Source: Ailurus styani
Taxonomy: Eukaryota > Chordata > Mammalia > Carnivora > Ailuridae
Direction: 5' to 3'
DNA length: 64,000 nt
Assembly: GCA_002007465.1 (NCBI GenBank)
Contig: LNAC01000032.1
Coordinates: 3,646,727-3,710,726 of the forward strand
A program made the translations under genes and the position numbers. The stretch's first letter is position 1, and every line of letters starts with the position of its first letter. Shown here one piece after another: positions 1 to 11,015 of this stretch. A model generated the notes under the pieces. That model ran no database searches. It was given only the letters and a program-made list of their open reading frames with translations, and had not been told where the DNA came from.

Positions 1-715
1 CTAGATAATCAGAGGGTGGGGCATATTTAGAATTATGTGAATTAGTAGGTAAATGTAATTCAGTTTGGTAAAATTCCTAGGGAAAGGAAGTGGACAGTTA
101 TTAGCAGTGGACAATTTCACTTACTTTTAAACAAGAGGAGCAGGTGTACAAAGAACAAGCCCATGAAACTTGTTAAAAGGTAAAACAGATTTCTGCCCAG
201 GATTTGGAACCTGACATGAACAAGCCATGAGGAAACCCATCTGGAAACTTGGCAATAGAAAAAGTCTGCTTTACACAGGGTTCCCCAAAACCAGAATAGC
301 TGACTAGACTTGCCCCTGGTCAGGAGTTAACTTCATAGCATCTTGTCTTATTAAGTTCATGTTCTGGGCTGAGCTTTGAAATGTTCATCTGTCAGTGAAC
401 TTTTTATCACTTTATAGTAGATAACTTTTCATGGTCCAAGAGTATATTCTCTATTCAGTGGTTTTATATTTATTTCAACTATCTCCTATTAATTCTTTTA
501 GAATTATACTGTTCTAGTCAATCTCAATTTTAAACCCTCGACCAGCATTCAGGGAATTATTGAATCATGGTATAACTTTATGTTTTTAAATTTATTATCC
601 TTTTCAACACTATTTAGAGTTAAGATGTTTTACCATTAAATATATGTTATTGGTCCCTAAGTATTACTTTACACTACTTTGTTCCAGTGCTAAGAGCATT
701 TTAAACTGCTTTTAG
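1..715. other. unassigned A/T-rich non-coding sequence
   Basis: I see no gene, RNA gene or recognisable repeat here. The sequence is A/T-rich, has stop codons throughout all frames and very few CpGs. It may contain repeats too decayed to read by eye. Confidence 0.5.
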
Positions 716-1030
716 TGTAGACCCCAAGCCTCTGACCTATTTTCCCTACTGAGCTACAGAACCATATACTAACTGTCTTCTGGAGACATCTAGTTAGATA
801 TCTAACAGATACTTGAAACTCAAGATATACAAAACAAAATTCCTTGATTAGGTATTAACTCTGATACTTCTATCTTCTCTTGCTGGAAACCCAGTATCCA
901 AAAATAAGAAATGTGTTGATCATCCTTGACTTATAATTTTCCTGAAATTTCTATAGCCAATTAGTCATCAAGTTTTTTCAATTCTACTTCACGAATCTCT
1001 CTCAAATTTATTCTTCTATCTTATTGATAC
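716..1030 (+). mobile_element. LINE L2 ORF2-derived fragment, sense
   Basis: The text follows the sense strand of the CR1-clade LINE2 just after the RT core. It runs through the stretch for two short consecutive hydrophilic helices, then 'catccttgactta' (L2 consensus 'catccttgactcc'), then 'gtcatcaagt..tttcaattctacttc' (L2 'gtcaccaagtcctgt..attctacctc') and 'tctctcaaat'. Divergence is high and the frame is broken, as expected for a family that died out before placental mammals radiated. The assignment rests on recalled consensus. Confidence 0.55.
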
Positions 1031-1114
1031 TATTATTATCCTATTATCTTATTGATAATCCTGTAGTTTGGTTTCTCATTCTTTGTCTTCTGGACATGAA
1101 TTCAAAACATACCT

Positions 1115-1290
1115 TCACCATATTAGCTGTGACCTTGACTAACCTTATCTCTGAACCTCAGTTTCTTTATCTATTAAATAAAAGATATTAGATCTTGCTT
1201 GCTGCTTTGTTTTGACTATGAAATGTAATACACAATAGAGATTAAGCACATAATGCCTACCTTATAATAAGTACTCATTAAAGCTGTATT
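1115..1290 (+). mobile_element. MIR SINE fragment, sense
   Basis: The order of the MIR core and 3' part is preserved: 'tagctgtgaccttg', then 'cctcagtttctttatct', then 'aataagtactcattaaa'. The 5' tRNA-like head is missing. Divergence is that of an ancient mammalian MIR. Confidence 0.75.
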
Positions 1291-1384
1291 TGCAATATAT
1301 TTTAATGATTTACCAAACAAAACAAAAACAAAACCCAGAACCCCAATACCTCAGAGTCTATGTTTCAAGCATCTGGCAAAGCAT

Positions 1385-1530
1385 TAGATAAAACAGTCCC
1401 TGTAGCTTACAGTGTAGAAGAGACATGCAAGTAAATAGACAATTTCAATAGTGTTACAAGTACGTCAGCCAGCATGGGCACATAGGAATACATAGGCAGA
1501 CACCTGACCAGGTCTTCAAAAACCTTAAAG
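1385..1530 (-). mobile_element. LINE L2 3' fragment, antisense (probable)
   Basis: 'acagtccctgtagcttacagtgtag' followed by 'gcaagtaaatagacaa' follows the antisense L2 3' UTR (gcttacagtctagt..gacaataaacaagta). It is short and highly diverged. Confidence 0.45.
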
Positions 1531-1585
1531 GTTGATGGCTTATGTATAAACTAAGCAATTAGTAGAAGTCGAAAGAGAGGAAAAA

Positions 1586-1785
1586 GTGTGCCTGGGTGGC
1601 TCAGTTGTTTAAATATCTGCCTTTGGCTCAGGTCATGATCCCAGAGTCCTGGGATCCAGCTCCAGCTGGGGCTCCCTAGTCAGTGGGGAGTCTGCTTCTC
1701 CTTCTCCCTCTGCTCCTTGCCCACTTCCACATTCTCTCTCTCTCAAATAAATAAATAAATAATAAAATCTTTTAAAAAATAAAAT
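1586..1785 (+). mobile_element. CAN-SINE (tRNA-Lys type), full length, sense
   Basis: The tRNA-derived head starts 'gtgcctgggtggctcag'. It is followed by the B-box-like 'ggtcatgatccc', a CT-rich middle and an 'aaataaataaataaataa..tctttt' tail. Near-matching flanks 'gaaagagaggaaaaa' (1571-1585) and 'gaaagaggggaaaga' (1786-1800) are the target-site duplication. The head lacks the extra A of the young gggttaaag subfamily. Confidence 0.93.
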
Positions 1786-1920
1786 GAAAGAGGGGAAAGA
1801 ACTTTGAGGAAATAGAAATGGCATGTGACAACCACAGAAAGAGAAAGGAATTTACTTGTGGATCTTCAAATTTAAAGTGGTCAAAACCCAGGAGTCATAA
1901 GAAGTGCAAAACTATCTTTG

Positions 1921-2124
1921 TTTTTTGTTTTTTTTAAAAGATTTTTATTTATTTATTTGACACAGAGAGAGAGATCACAAGTAGGCAGAGAGGCAGGCAG
2001 AGAGAGAGGAGGAAGCAGGCTCCCTGCTGAGCAGAGGGCCCGATGAGGGGCTTGATCCTAGGACCCTGAGATTATGACCTGAGCTGAAGGCAGAGGCTTA
2101 ATCCACTGAGCCACACAGGTGCCC
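1921..2124 (-). mobile_element. CAN-SINE, antisense
   Basis: On the plus strand it reads T-rich tail, 'agatttttatttatttattt', 'gacacagagagagagatcac', 'aagtaggcagagaggcaggc' and the tRNA head reversed ('ccactgagccacacaggtgcc'). The target-site duplication is 'caaaactatctttg' (1907-1920) and 'caaaactatcattg' (2125-2138). Confidence 0.95.
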
Positions 2125-2339
2125 CAAAACTATCATTGTTGATGTGACCATATACCTGAAAAACCCAGAAGAATGCATGAAGAACCTTAGAGTATATGAG
2201 TATAAAATAAGATATGTTCTTTAAAAATACATAAACATGCATGTATATAATATTCATGTATAAAATACATGAATATGCATACATATACACGGGGTTTCCC
2301 TGCATTCTCCATATAATTAGCTAATATAGTTAGTAAAAA

Positions 2340-2731
2340 TCCCATGTATAAAAACAAAAGGTTAACATAAAATATGTAGCATTATAAAAGGAATATAAAT
2401 GACTCCATAAAAAAGGAATTCATAATTCTAAATTGGGATATTTAAGAGATCTTAGAAGACCAAATGAGATTTTATGGTAATGAAAGGGAAAACTCAGTAT
2501 TGTGAACACACCAGCTCTAAGTTCAACTTTAAATTTAATGTATAATAATCAAAATCCAATGAGAATTCTGTACATTTATTTTAACACTAAAAAAATATTT
2601 CTAGAATTCTTTTGAAGAAATAATTTTGGTTGAGCATAGCCAGGGAATTTCTGAAAAAGAAAGTTAAAAAAGAATGGTTAAAGTTTAAAAAGTTAAAAAG
2701 TTAATAATAAGTTAAAAAGTTGCCCAGCCAA
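2340..2731 (+). mobile_element. old L1 ORF2 fragment, left part
   Basis: A-rich sequence with L1 ORF2 landmarks such as 'aatgtataataatcaaaatccaatgagaattctg' pattern words and 'atttctagaattct'. It matches the sense ORF2 region just after RT and is strongly diverged. A young L1 3' end interrupts it at 2732-3350, and similar old L1 text resumes at 3351. Confidence 0.5.
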
Positions 2732-3350
2732 TGCAAACTTGTGCAGCCACTCTGGAAAACAGTACGGAGGTTCCTCAAAAAGTTGAAGATAGTGCTACCC
2801 TATGACCCAGCAATCGCACTAAAGATACAAATGTAGTGATCCTCAGGGGCAGGTGCACCCGAATGTTTATAGCAGCAATGTCCACAATAGCCAAACTATG
2901 GAAAGAACCTAGATGTCCATCAACAGATGAATGGATAAAGAAGATGTAGTATATATATACAATGGAGCCATCAATGGCTATGCAGCCATCAAAAGAAATG
3001 AAATCTTGCCGTTTGCAACAACGCGGATGGTATTATGCTAAGCGAAATAAGTCAATCAGAGAAAGACAATTATCATATGACCTCTCTGATATGAGGAATT
3101 TGAGGGGCAGGGCGGGGGGTAATGGGAGCTAGAGAGGGAAAAAAGGAAACAAGATGGGATGGGGAAGGAGACAAACCATAGGAGACTCTTAATCTCATGA
3201 AACAAACTGAGGGTTACTGGGGGGTGGGAGGGTAGGGATAGGGTGGATGGGTTATGGATGTTAGGGAGGATTTGTGCTATGGTGAGTGCTGTGAAAGGTG
3301 TAAGCCTGATGATTCACAGACCTGTACCCCTTGGGCGGAAAAAAAAAAAA
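2732..3350 (+). mobile_element. carnivore L1, 5'-truncated (ORF2 C-terminus plus 3' UTR)
   Basis: It begins in the ORF2 C-terminal part ('gcagccactctggaaaacag', 'ggttcctcaaaaagtt', 'ccatcaacagatgaatggat') and runs through 'aaataagtcaatcagagaaa' and the G-rich 3' UTR to poly(A) at 3339-3350. The flanks 'agttgcccagccaa' (2718-2731) and 'agttgtccagccaa' (3351-3364) are a 14-bp target-site duplication with one mismatch. This is an ordinary short target-primed insertion into an older L1. Confidence 0.92.
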
Positions 3351-3775
3351 AGTTGTCCAGCCAACTATGAAAACTACTTCAAAGACAGAGCAATAAATAG
3401 AGAAGAAATATTCAAAACCCAAATATATAGCATTTCTTTATTATATTACATATACATAATTTTTGTGTACAGTAAATTTGGACTATAAAATCAGTAAGAA
3501 ATAGATTAATTACTCAGTAAATAATGTGGGTACTTTTATTTTATTTTGCAAAAATTAAAATAAAATAAAAATAAGTCTATATTCTACCTCACATCTTAAA
3601 CAACAGTAAATCCAGGAGGAAGAAAGCATAGGTGTATTTTTTAAAATAATATTTGTGTGGGATAGGTACTCCTACACATAGCACCAAAGAAAGAAAGCAT
3701 AAAAAATGATTGATAAGTTTGATTACATAAAACCTCTTTTAAAAAATGAAAGGCAAACAACAAACTGAGGCTGTG
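3351..3775 (+). mobile_element. old L1 ORF2 fragment, right part
   Basis: After the young insertion the old L1 resumes with words such as 'aagtttgattacataaaa' and 'aggcaaacaacaaactg', which correspond to the sense ORF2 stretch before the C-terminus. No open frame survives. Confidence 0.5.
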
Positions 3776-3859
3776 CTATTTGCTACCAGTTTTGAAATTG
3801 CATGATGATGCTATTTTTTGCACAGCACAGAGTGCTTGCGAAGGACATCTGGCCACATT

Positions 3860-4003
3860 AACATTAAAGAAAATCATGTCCTTCAGTTCTACAAAATTTT
3901 ATTGAATTATACCTTTGATTATATTCCCCTCTTCCATTTTATTCTTTTCAAATTCCTATGATATTAATGTTGGATTTTCTGTACTAGTTACCTAATTTAC
4001 TTT
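3860..4003 (-). mobile_element. old L1-type 5'/ORF1-region fragment, antisense (left part)
   Basis: The T-rich text 'cctatgatattaatgttgga', then 'ttctgtactagtta', resembles the antisense 5' region of an ancient L1 or half-L1 (HAL1) element. It continues after the SINE at 4004-4215. Family assignment is tentative. Confidence 0.4.
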
Positions 4004-4215
4004 TCTTTTTTTTTTTTTTAAGATTTTATTTATTCATTTGACACAGAGAGAGAGATTACAAGTAGGCAGAGAGGCAGGCAGAGAGAGAGAGGAGAGAGGA
4101 GGAAGCAGGCTCCCTGCTGAGCAGAGAGCCCGATGTGGGCCTCGATCCCAGGACCCTGGGATCATGACCTGAGCCAAAGGCAGCGACTTTAACCCACTGA
4201 GCCACCCAGGCACCC
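4004..4215 (-). mobile_element. CAN-SINE, antisense
   Basis: Poly(T) at left, then 'aagattttatttattcattt', 'gacacagagagagagattac' and the reversed tRNA head ending 'cccaggcacccc'. The head carries the extra base typical of the young subfamily (gactttaaccc). The target-site duplication is 'cctaatttacttttcttt', starting at 3991 on the left and 4216 on the right. Confidence 0.95.
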
Positions 4216-4610
4216 CCTAATTTACTTTTCTTTCCTATTTCCTATCTAGCTACCATTTTGCTCTGTTTTCTTGGGAGGTACCTCAATTTTATCTTCCGTT
4301 TCTTCAAATGAATTTTTAAGTCTGCTGTCATATTTCAGTTTCCATGAAACTTTCTTTGTTTTCTAATTATTTTTGCTGGTTTTCTTTTTTTAAGCATCTT
4401 GTTATTATTTAGCAGATGAAGTATATACACTTTCTACCTTCATTATGTGTTTCCTCTAAGTTACTTTTGCTTCTGCCTCTGCTTCCTTAAACATCTAATG
4501 TTCTTCTGTTATTTATTCATATTTACATATGAAACCTGAAAAAGCTGTATGCATGAAAGTGAGTTGTCAACAGTTGACTGTCAGGCAATTTACTGTGTCA
4601 TTTTAATTTA
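4216..4610 (-). mobile_element. old L1-type 5'/ORF1-region fragment, antisense (right part)
   Basis: It continues the element of 3860-4003. Landmarks are 'tcttgggaggtacctcaatt', 'tctgctgtcatatttcagtt', 'ttgcttctgcctctg' and 'tcatatttacatatgaaacc', in the order of the antisense 5' part of an ancient L1 or HAL1. It is strongly diverged and has no frame. Confidence 0.45.
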
Positions 4611-5735
4611 AAGAGAAAAAACAAAAAAACAAACACCCTGGCATCATTATCCAAAAAAACAAACACCCTGGCATCATTATCCTTAGATCATTTCTGTTGT
4701 CTGTTCAGAATCCCAGAAGCTGCACTGTACATCTGCTTCCCAGAAAGAATATCCCTGCTACTTAACATTCAGTGAAAGGTATACAGAAGAAGCCTGGGGA
4801 ATCTCAATATTTATAACATAAACTTTCACTTAAACCATCTTTTCACTACAGTGCCCCCTCCCAGCTGGAATTCTTTCTTTTCATAAAAAGAATAAACCTT
4901 CAGTTGTCTCTGGGGAGACAGAGTAGAATTGTACAGATTAGAAGAGGAAATCAGAGGGTCCATTCATTCTTAATCTGATTTTCAAAAAATTCATCATATT
5001 TACCCCTATACTTTAAAGGTAACTGGTATTGTCAATTTCTGATTCTTTGGGGTTCTGTAGTATGAGTTGGCACACTTTGGACTTTCTCTATAGCTGTCTC
5101 AATTATAACTTTCTCAAGTCTAAGTTAGTTACCACTGATCAGTCTGCTTTCAAACTTCCAAAAATGTTTTTCTGATCATTCTAATTTTTCCCATTTTTCA
5201 TCATTTAATATCATTTTAGGCCTCAGAAAGAAAGCAGAACCAAATGAAAATCTAATGATCAGTTCAACATACCATATTCAACAAGGCAGACCTAATGCTG
5301 AATACTTAAAAGCCTGAGTTCTATATGTGATCAGTGATCTGGTTCAGGCAAAAAAGGAACAACCAATAGAGATAAATTTCTCAACTGCAAAGGGCAAAAA
5401 AAAACTTAGGGTCAAGAATACAGATAGATATTCCTTCATTATGTAACAATGAAAGGATTCTATTATTGTTAAATAGATGTCTAAGGACACACAGAAATCA
5501 TATCAGTAGAGACAAAAAAAAAAAAAAAGCTAATTCCATTAACTGACCCTGCTTAGATGCTGTGTTTGTAACCTTGATAAATGACATTTATTATGAAAGA
5601 TTAGAAGAATGGCAAAAAATTTTTTACATTGCTAAAACTATTCAAATAATTTGATGATTATCAGGAAATGCTTTACATCAGTGCCATAAAATTATTCAAA
5701 TAATATGGTAAGTGCTTATCAGCAAATGCTGATAA
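4611..5735. other. unassigned non-coding sequence
   Basis: Apart from the 30-bp duplication listed separately, I recognise no gene or repeat. Poly(A) at 5514-5528 may be the end of a decayed retroelement. Confidence 0.45.
4622..4681. repeat. exact 30-bp tandem duplication (2 copies)
   Basis: The units 4622-4651 and 4652-4681 are identical, each an A-run followed by 'caaacaccctggcatcatta'. The perfect identity implies a recent event or an assembly artefact. Confidence 0.95.
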
Positions 5736-5739
5736 AAAT

Positions 5740-5905
5740 CAGTGTTACTTAAATTTTAATATGCATATGAACCACGTGAGGACCTTGTTAAAATGGAAAT
5801 TCTGATTAAGTAGATCTGGGGAGGAACCTGAGAACCATTTCTTAACAAGTTCTCAGATAATTCTGAAGCTGCTAGTCTATAGGCCATACTTTAAGTAGCT
5901 ACCTG
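5740..5905 (+). mobile_element. MER5A-like non-autonomous hAT element
   Basis: The text follows MER5A: 'atatgcatatgaaccacgtg', 'ccttgttaaaatggaaattc', 'attaagtagatctggggagg', 'ttcttaacaagttctcagat' and 'gctgctagtctataggcca'. Nearly the full element is present at a divergence expected of an ancient mammalian DNA transposon. The following 5910-5952 ('tttttaaaagctccttagat..tctaatgtg') looks like a second piece of the same family. Confidence 0.75.
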
Positions 5906-6127
5906 GACATTGGGATTTTTAAAAGCTCCTTAGATGATTCTAATGTGCCAAAAAAGTTGGAAAGTTGTTAATCTCATTTATTTCCTTCAAATCAACAGTA
6001 CTAATAAAGCAGGGTATAATTTCATCAAGCTGACTTTGTTACAGGTAAGTTGAGTCATTTAAAAAAGCCAAATTTCTCTACAATTATTCTTCCTCCTCTT
6101 TGATTTCCACTCTTACAGAAAAAAAAA

Positions 6128-6350
6128 AAACATTCATTCACTCAGACAGAAAACATTTATTGAGTTCCCAACTAAATATAAGTTATTGCCTTAAGAGAAA
6201 CCAAATAATAATAATAAGGCTTATCAATTGAAAAGACAAGCAAGCAAACTGCCATAAAAGCACTATAATAAAGGTTTTGACAAAGTGCTATGAGATTGCA
6301 GAAGCACCAGTGATTAGGTGAGGTAAGCAAGGCTAGTCCTAATAAATAAT
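6128..6350 (-). mobile_element. LINE L2 3' end, antisense
   Basis: It opens with 'cattcattcactcagac' and 'aaaacatttattgagttccc', the antisense of the L2 terminus (sense gctcaataaatgtttgttgaatgaatg). 'gacaaagtgctatgagat' follows in the expected place. It is ancient and diverged. Confidence 0.65.
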
Positions 6351-6592
6351 ACCCTAAGGAATTACATAGAAATTTGCACTGGCCCCTTATCTCATTCAAG
6401 CCTGATGCTCATTCTTTCCACCCAGGGTTCAATCCCCCTGACATGTCATCTCTCCCTATAAGGTTGAGTCGAGTAATACAACCTTCTGCTTCATACCCTA
6501 TGCACCATCCTCTGAATAAGAACAACTTGCATGGCCCCTAAAAAAATGGCACAGATCTGAAAAAGTAATTGCTATCAAACAATACATTTGAA

Positions 6593-6776
6593 GATTTTAT
6601 TTATTTATTTCACAGAGGGAGAGAGATCACAAGGAGGCAGAGAGGCAGGCAGAGAGAGGGGGGAAGCAGGCTCCCTGCTGAGCAGAGAGCCTGACGCAGG
6701 CCTCGATCCCAGGACCCTGAGATCACGACCTGAGCCGAAAGCAGAGGCTTTAACCCACTGAGCCACCCAGGTGCCC
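6593..6776 (-). mobile_element. CAN-SINE, antisense, young subfamily
   Basis: The tail 'gattttatttatttatttca', 'ggcagagaggcaggcagaga' and the reversed head 'gcagaggctttaaccc' (sense gggttaaagcctctgc) are diagnostic. The flanks 'caaacaatacatttgaa' (6576-6592) and 'caaacaatacatttgaa' (6777-6793) are a perfect 17-bp target-site duplication, so this insertion is recent. Confidence 0.96.
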
Positions 6777-6799
6777 CAAACAATACATTTGAATTATGA

Positions 6800-7645
6800 T
6801 TTGAGTCAAGCAGAGATGAAACTAATCATATTACCTACATGTCTTTAAACAACTCTCTAAATCTATTTAAAGAAAATTTTCAAGAAGAAATGTATAGGTA
6901 CTTAGCAGGGGCGTGGTGGATTCTGGGATACCTGATCACCTGGTATTACCTTGATACCTATATCAAGGTGAAGGCAGAAAAATTATAGGACCAGTGCATG
7001 CTGGGAATATATACTTCTTTACATATTACTTCATTTAGAGAATAGCTTTGATTTCCTTCTGATTTTAGAGTGGTCAAAATAGAAGAAAACCCAGAATCAG
7101 TTCTGAAGACTACATTACATAAAATCTTACCAGAAAAATAGCTGTGGGATATGCACGTTAATCATCTTTGTCTAGATCAAAGGGTATGAGTAGGCTGAAA
7201 GACTCAGACTTGTGCATCCCACTCCATTTCAGAGAAAAAAAATCATGTAACTACCAAGAATCATGTTGAAATCCAAAGGGAAAACAAACATTTCTGTGAA
7301 AATGTTTTCCTACAAGAAATTCAAGAATATTTCAGAGAATGCCCTGAAATATACAAAAAAACCCCATCTCTTGAAAAAGAGTATATGTCTTTCATGTGTA
7401 TATACTGTAAGGTACAGACTAGGATAGAATTTTAAATTGTTTATTAATCATATTATCCAGATATACCATATCCTTTCTCCATCACACTTCTGCCATCTTG
7501 TTATGCTTTCTGTCTTTAATTCCTTTTTGCTGTCTTTGTTTTCTATTTTATGTAATATGGGAGCTATTATTTTTATTTTTTTACTTTTAGCATCAGCAGT
7601 CTTTTTGAACTAATGTATTATTGTTTTTTTTCCTCTGAATCTTTT
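6800..7645. other. unassigned non-coding sequence
   Basis: No recognised repeat, RNA gene or open frame of note. The right part (7440-7645) is T-rich. Confidence 0.45.
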
Positions 7646-7647
7646 TT

Positions 7648-8362
7648 TTACCATTTTTTATTGTGATAAAATACACATAACCAAATTTTTCTCTTTAACC
7701 ATTTTTAAGTATACAATTCTGTGGCATTAAGTACATTTACATTGTTGTACAGTCATCCCCACCATTCATCTCCAATGCTTTCTCATCATCCCCCACTGAA
7801 ATTCTGTACCCGTTAAATACCACCTCCCCACATCCTTTTCCTTCAAACTCCCAACAACCATCATTCCACTTTCTGTCACTTATGAATTTGACTACACTAG
7901 GAACCCCATATAAGTGGAATCATAAAATATTTGTCTTTTTGTGACTGTTTTTTTTACTTAGCATAATGTCCTTAAGGTTCATACATATTGCAATGAATAA
8001 TTCCATCGTGTATATATATATCATACTTTATTTATCCACTGAAAGACATTTGGGGTGCTTCTACCTATTGCTATAGTGAATAATGCTGCTATGAACATGG
8101 GTGTGCAAATATCTGTTTGGGTCTCTGTTTTCATTTCTTTTGAGTACATACCCAGAAGTGGAATTTCAGGGTCATATGGTAATTCTACATTTAAGTTTTT
8201 GAGGAACTGTCGTACAGTCTTACGCAGTGGCTGTACCATTTTACAGTCCTGCCAGCAATGCACAAGTGCTCTAATTTCTCCACATCTTCATCTAACACTT
8301 ATTTCTTGTTTTTTTAATAAAAGCAATTCTAATGGGTATGAAGTAGTGTTTCATCATGATTT
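7648..8362 (-). mobile_element. old L1 3' end (L1MB/L1MC age), antisense
   Basis: Reading right to left, the minus strand encodes the ORF2 C-terminal tail (8021-8263 gives 'LNVELPYDPEIPLLGMYSKE' and 'CTPMFIAALFTIA'), then the 3' UTR. On the plus strand the latter reads 'attgtgataaaatacacata', 'tttaagtatacaattctgtg' and 'cattaagtacatttacattg'. The overlapping plus-strand frame at 8055-8375 is its shadow. Confidence 0.85.
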
Positions 8363-8719
8363 TGACTTTAATTAAAAATTAGCTATCACTATAATGCCAA
8401 AACATAACAAGATATTAAAAAAACTGACACGAGCCAATCTCTGATGGATATAAGTGCTAAATGCTAAGTAACATTTTACCAAATTGACTGGCAGTCTCTC
8501 ATCAAGCAATATGACACATAGCCAATTTTATTTCAGAAATACAAGATGTACTATAACCCTCATTCTCAGTGGTTGCTCTTGCCTCTTCTCTCAGAAGACA
8601 GAGTTCATGCAGGGTAAATACTCTGAACTTTTCTCTTTCAATAGTATCTTTGTACTGCTAACCCTCCAGCTGGACTTTAATTCTGTTAGTACTTTTACGA
8701 TCATTTTATTCCCACTTCT

Positions 8720-9740
8720 ATTTCCCATATCTTCAGTGAGTCCTCTCCATTGACTCATTCCTTTCCATCTGCAACATTAAGCTATGATCAATTCTTTTCA
8801 CAGAATTAGTTTTTTACTCTACTTCCCTTACTATTCCTTAGTCATTTGTAATTTATATTCTGTCCCACCTTTGTCCCATTTTCCTCAACATCTCCAACTT
8901 CTTTCTAGTCCAAACAAGTAGATTTTTCTCAGACTCTGCCCTCATCAACTGAACTACAAAATCATTGCTGTCGACCACCCTTCTTTGCCTCTAGTGACTC
9001 TACTCTTTCTTGAGTCTTCTTCTGTGTAGAATGGTTTTCTCATGATTCCTTGCAGGTTCCTCTTCTCTAGTCATCTTTGTAATGTGTTTGTCATTTGTCC
9101 TCTTCTCGCCTATTTCTCTTCTCCTAATGAGCCAACTCACCCTTTTGACTTTGTAAAACACCACCATATGAATTAGTATTGCTATATATTAAATAAGTTA
9201 TTGAAAGTACCAAGAAAAGGGCCTGAAGATAAATTTTATACATCAATCTTCTCCATTCCTCCCACCGTTATATAATTCTTCCCTCTTCTTTTACTTTCAA
9301 TTCTCAAGTCCTTTTCTATTTTGACTTCTAGATCCAAGTTTCAGTTCTCTCCCAGACACAATGATAGCATGCCTGCCTCCCAAACTCAAGATACACAATA
9401 CACAAAAATGCATCTCACTGTTTTATTTTCTGAATCCTCCTAATACTCCAATAAATCCTTCACACCACAACCGAAGTTATTTTCCTAAATCATAAATAAG
9501 ATCAGGACATCTCTCTCCTCAAAATCCTTTAATAGTCACATTGCTGGCATGTTGTTTCATGTATACTTTACTCAGTTTTCCATTGTAGTTAATTTGAATG
9601 TATTTATTTTCCTCAGCCATCCTTTAAACTCCTTGAAAACAGTTCTATGTTTTGCTCACATATATCTCCATGAAATTTCTGGACATTTATATAGTAGGGA
9701 CTCAATAAACATTAGTGGATGGATGGATGGATGGATGAAA
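8720..9740 (+). mobile_element. LINE L2, about 1 kb of ORF2 tail and 3' UTR, sense
   Basis: Landmarks in L2 order: 'attgctgtcgaccaccctt' (RT region, 'gttgaccactccctcctt'), 'ctaaatcataaataagatca' then 'tcaaaatcctttaatagtca' (3' part 'aaatcagatcatgtcact..caaaaccctttaatggct'), and 'gactcaataaacattagtgg' with a terminal tggatgga tail (9716-9739). It is the longest L2 here. The part left of about 9250 is less certain. Confidence 0.65.
9714..9739 (+). repeat. (TGGA)n short tandem repeat
   Basis: About five tandem tgga units at the 3' terminus of the L2 element. L2 normally ends in a short tandem 3' repeat (tgaa type), so this is probably its modified terminus. Confidence 0.8.
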
Positions 9741-9905
9741 GTAGGACAAACAGATAACATTTTCCCTTAAAGATGACTTGGCAAATGACCTCAATAAACT
9801 TTCTTCTAGTCACGTTAAAAACATGCATTTTACCTTTACTGAGTCTATTTGTTACACCAGAAACAGCAGAAAAAACTAAAAGTGACAAAAGTAATATCTG
9901 ATTTT

Positions 9906-9979
9906 TTAAAAAGATTTATTTATTTTAGAGAGAGGGAAAGAGAAAAAGCGTGCATGTGCATGTGCATGGTGGGGGGGGA

Positions 9980-10014
<35 letters not shown>

Positions 10015-10144
10015 CAAGCAGAGTGCAGAGTGCACCCCGCTGAGTGCAGAGCCCATTGCAGGCCTTGAGCTCACAGCCCTGAGATCATGACCTGACCTGA
10101 AACAAGAGTCCCTCACTTAACTGATTGAGCACCTCAAGTGCCCC
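9906..10144 (-). mobile_element. CAN-SINE, older copy with (GA)n expansion, antisense
   Basis: 'agatttatttattttagaga' at left and the reversed head 'gatcatgacctgacctgaaa', then 'tgattgagcacctcaagtgc' at right. The middle holds a pure GA run at about 9982-10011 and 'tgcatgtgcatgtgcatg'. The target-site duplication is 'agtaatatctgatttt' (9890-9905) and 'agtaatgtctgatttt' (10145-10160). Confidence 0.9.
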
Positions 10145-10284
10145 AGTAATGTCTGATTTTAGGGAGATAATTAGAATCTGTTTAATCCCAAATCAGGGTC
10201 TGACATCTGACCTAGTCTGATAAAGTAAGTTTATCAGAAGGTGAGTAAACATAAGGAAATACTTAGCTAATAAGAGATTTTTCT

Positions 10285-10423
10285 GATCTCAGGGTCCTGG
10301 GATCGAGTACTGCTCTCTGCTCGGCAGGGAGCCTGCTTCCTCCTCTCTCTCTGCCTGCCTCTCTGCCTACTTGTGATCTCTCTCTGTGTCAAATAAATAA
10401 ATAAAATCTTTTAAAAAAAAAAG
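10285..10423 (+). mobile_element. CAN-SINE, 5'-truncated, sense
   Basis: It starts inside the element at 'gatctcagggtcctgggatc' and keeps the middle 'ctctctgcctgcctctctgc' and the tail 'aaataaataaataaaatctt'. The first 50 or so bases of the tRNA head are missing. The flanks 'agagatttttct' at 10273-10284 and 10424-10435 are an exact 12-bp target-site duplication, so it was truncated at insertion. Confidence 0.9.
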
Positions 10424-10435
10424 AGAGATTTTTCT

Positions 10436-10827
10436 TATTTGTTTGGGTGAATTATCAGAGAAGAAGCTGATTAGTCATTCAACGCTCTTGCTATAACTAC
10501 ATTGGTAGCTACTAAGGACTCTACATTTACTCATTACTTTCCCCTTTAATTTTCCAAATCAAATCCCATTTGATCCATGGAAATTTACTTCTATCATATT
10601 ATATAGCCTGCCTCTTTCCTGTGGAAAATTAATGATAAAAAAGAGAAGACAACTACCAAATAATCTTCTACATTAGAATAATGGTGAATTAAACAATCTG
10701 AAAACTAATGAGGTAAATTATATAATTTTGACAGAATCCACAGGTCATACTCTAGAATTTGGATAAAATATAACTACCAAGTAAACATGAAATTATATGC
10801 AAGATACTGAGTAAGATTATATATTTC
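10436..10827. other. unassigned non-coding sequence
   Basis: No recognised repeat, RNA gene or convincing open frame. Confidence 0.45.
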
Positions 10828-11001
10828 TTTATTTTTTTAAAGATTTTATTTTCTATTTGGGAGAGAGAAAGAGAGCATGAGCAAGGGGGGAAGGGAGACT
10901 CCTCACTGAGCAGGAGCCTGATGTGGGGTTTGATCCCAGACTCTGGGATCATGACCTGAGCTGAAGGCAGACACTCAACTGATTGAACCACCCAGATGTC
11001 C
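10827..11001 (-). mobile_element. CAN-SINE, older copy, antisense
   Basis: T-rich tail 'tttttttaaagattttattt', a GA-rich middle, and the reversed head 'gatcatgacctgagctgaag', then 'gaaccacccagatgtcc'. The target-site duplication is 'aagattatatattt' at 10813-10826 and 11002-11015. Confidence 0.92.
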
Positions 11002-11015
11002 AAGATTATATATTT

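Noticed and set aside
1586..1660. tRNA gene candidate (tRNA-like A and B boxes)
   Set aside because: The tRNA-like text is the head of a CAN-SINE with a SINE middle and A-rich tail and a target-site duplication, as at every other tRNA-like hit in the window.
8055..8375. 106-codon open frame on the plus strand
   Set aside because: It is the complementary shadow of an antisense L1 ORF2 C-terminus and 3' UTR, and the minus-strand peptide is recognisably L1.
9714..9739. CRISPR-like or other regular spaced repeat
   Set aside because: It is a simple tgga tandem run at an L2 end. No spaced repeats of any kind were seen in the window.
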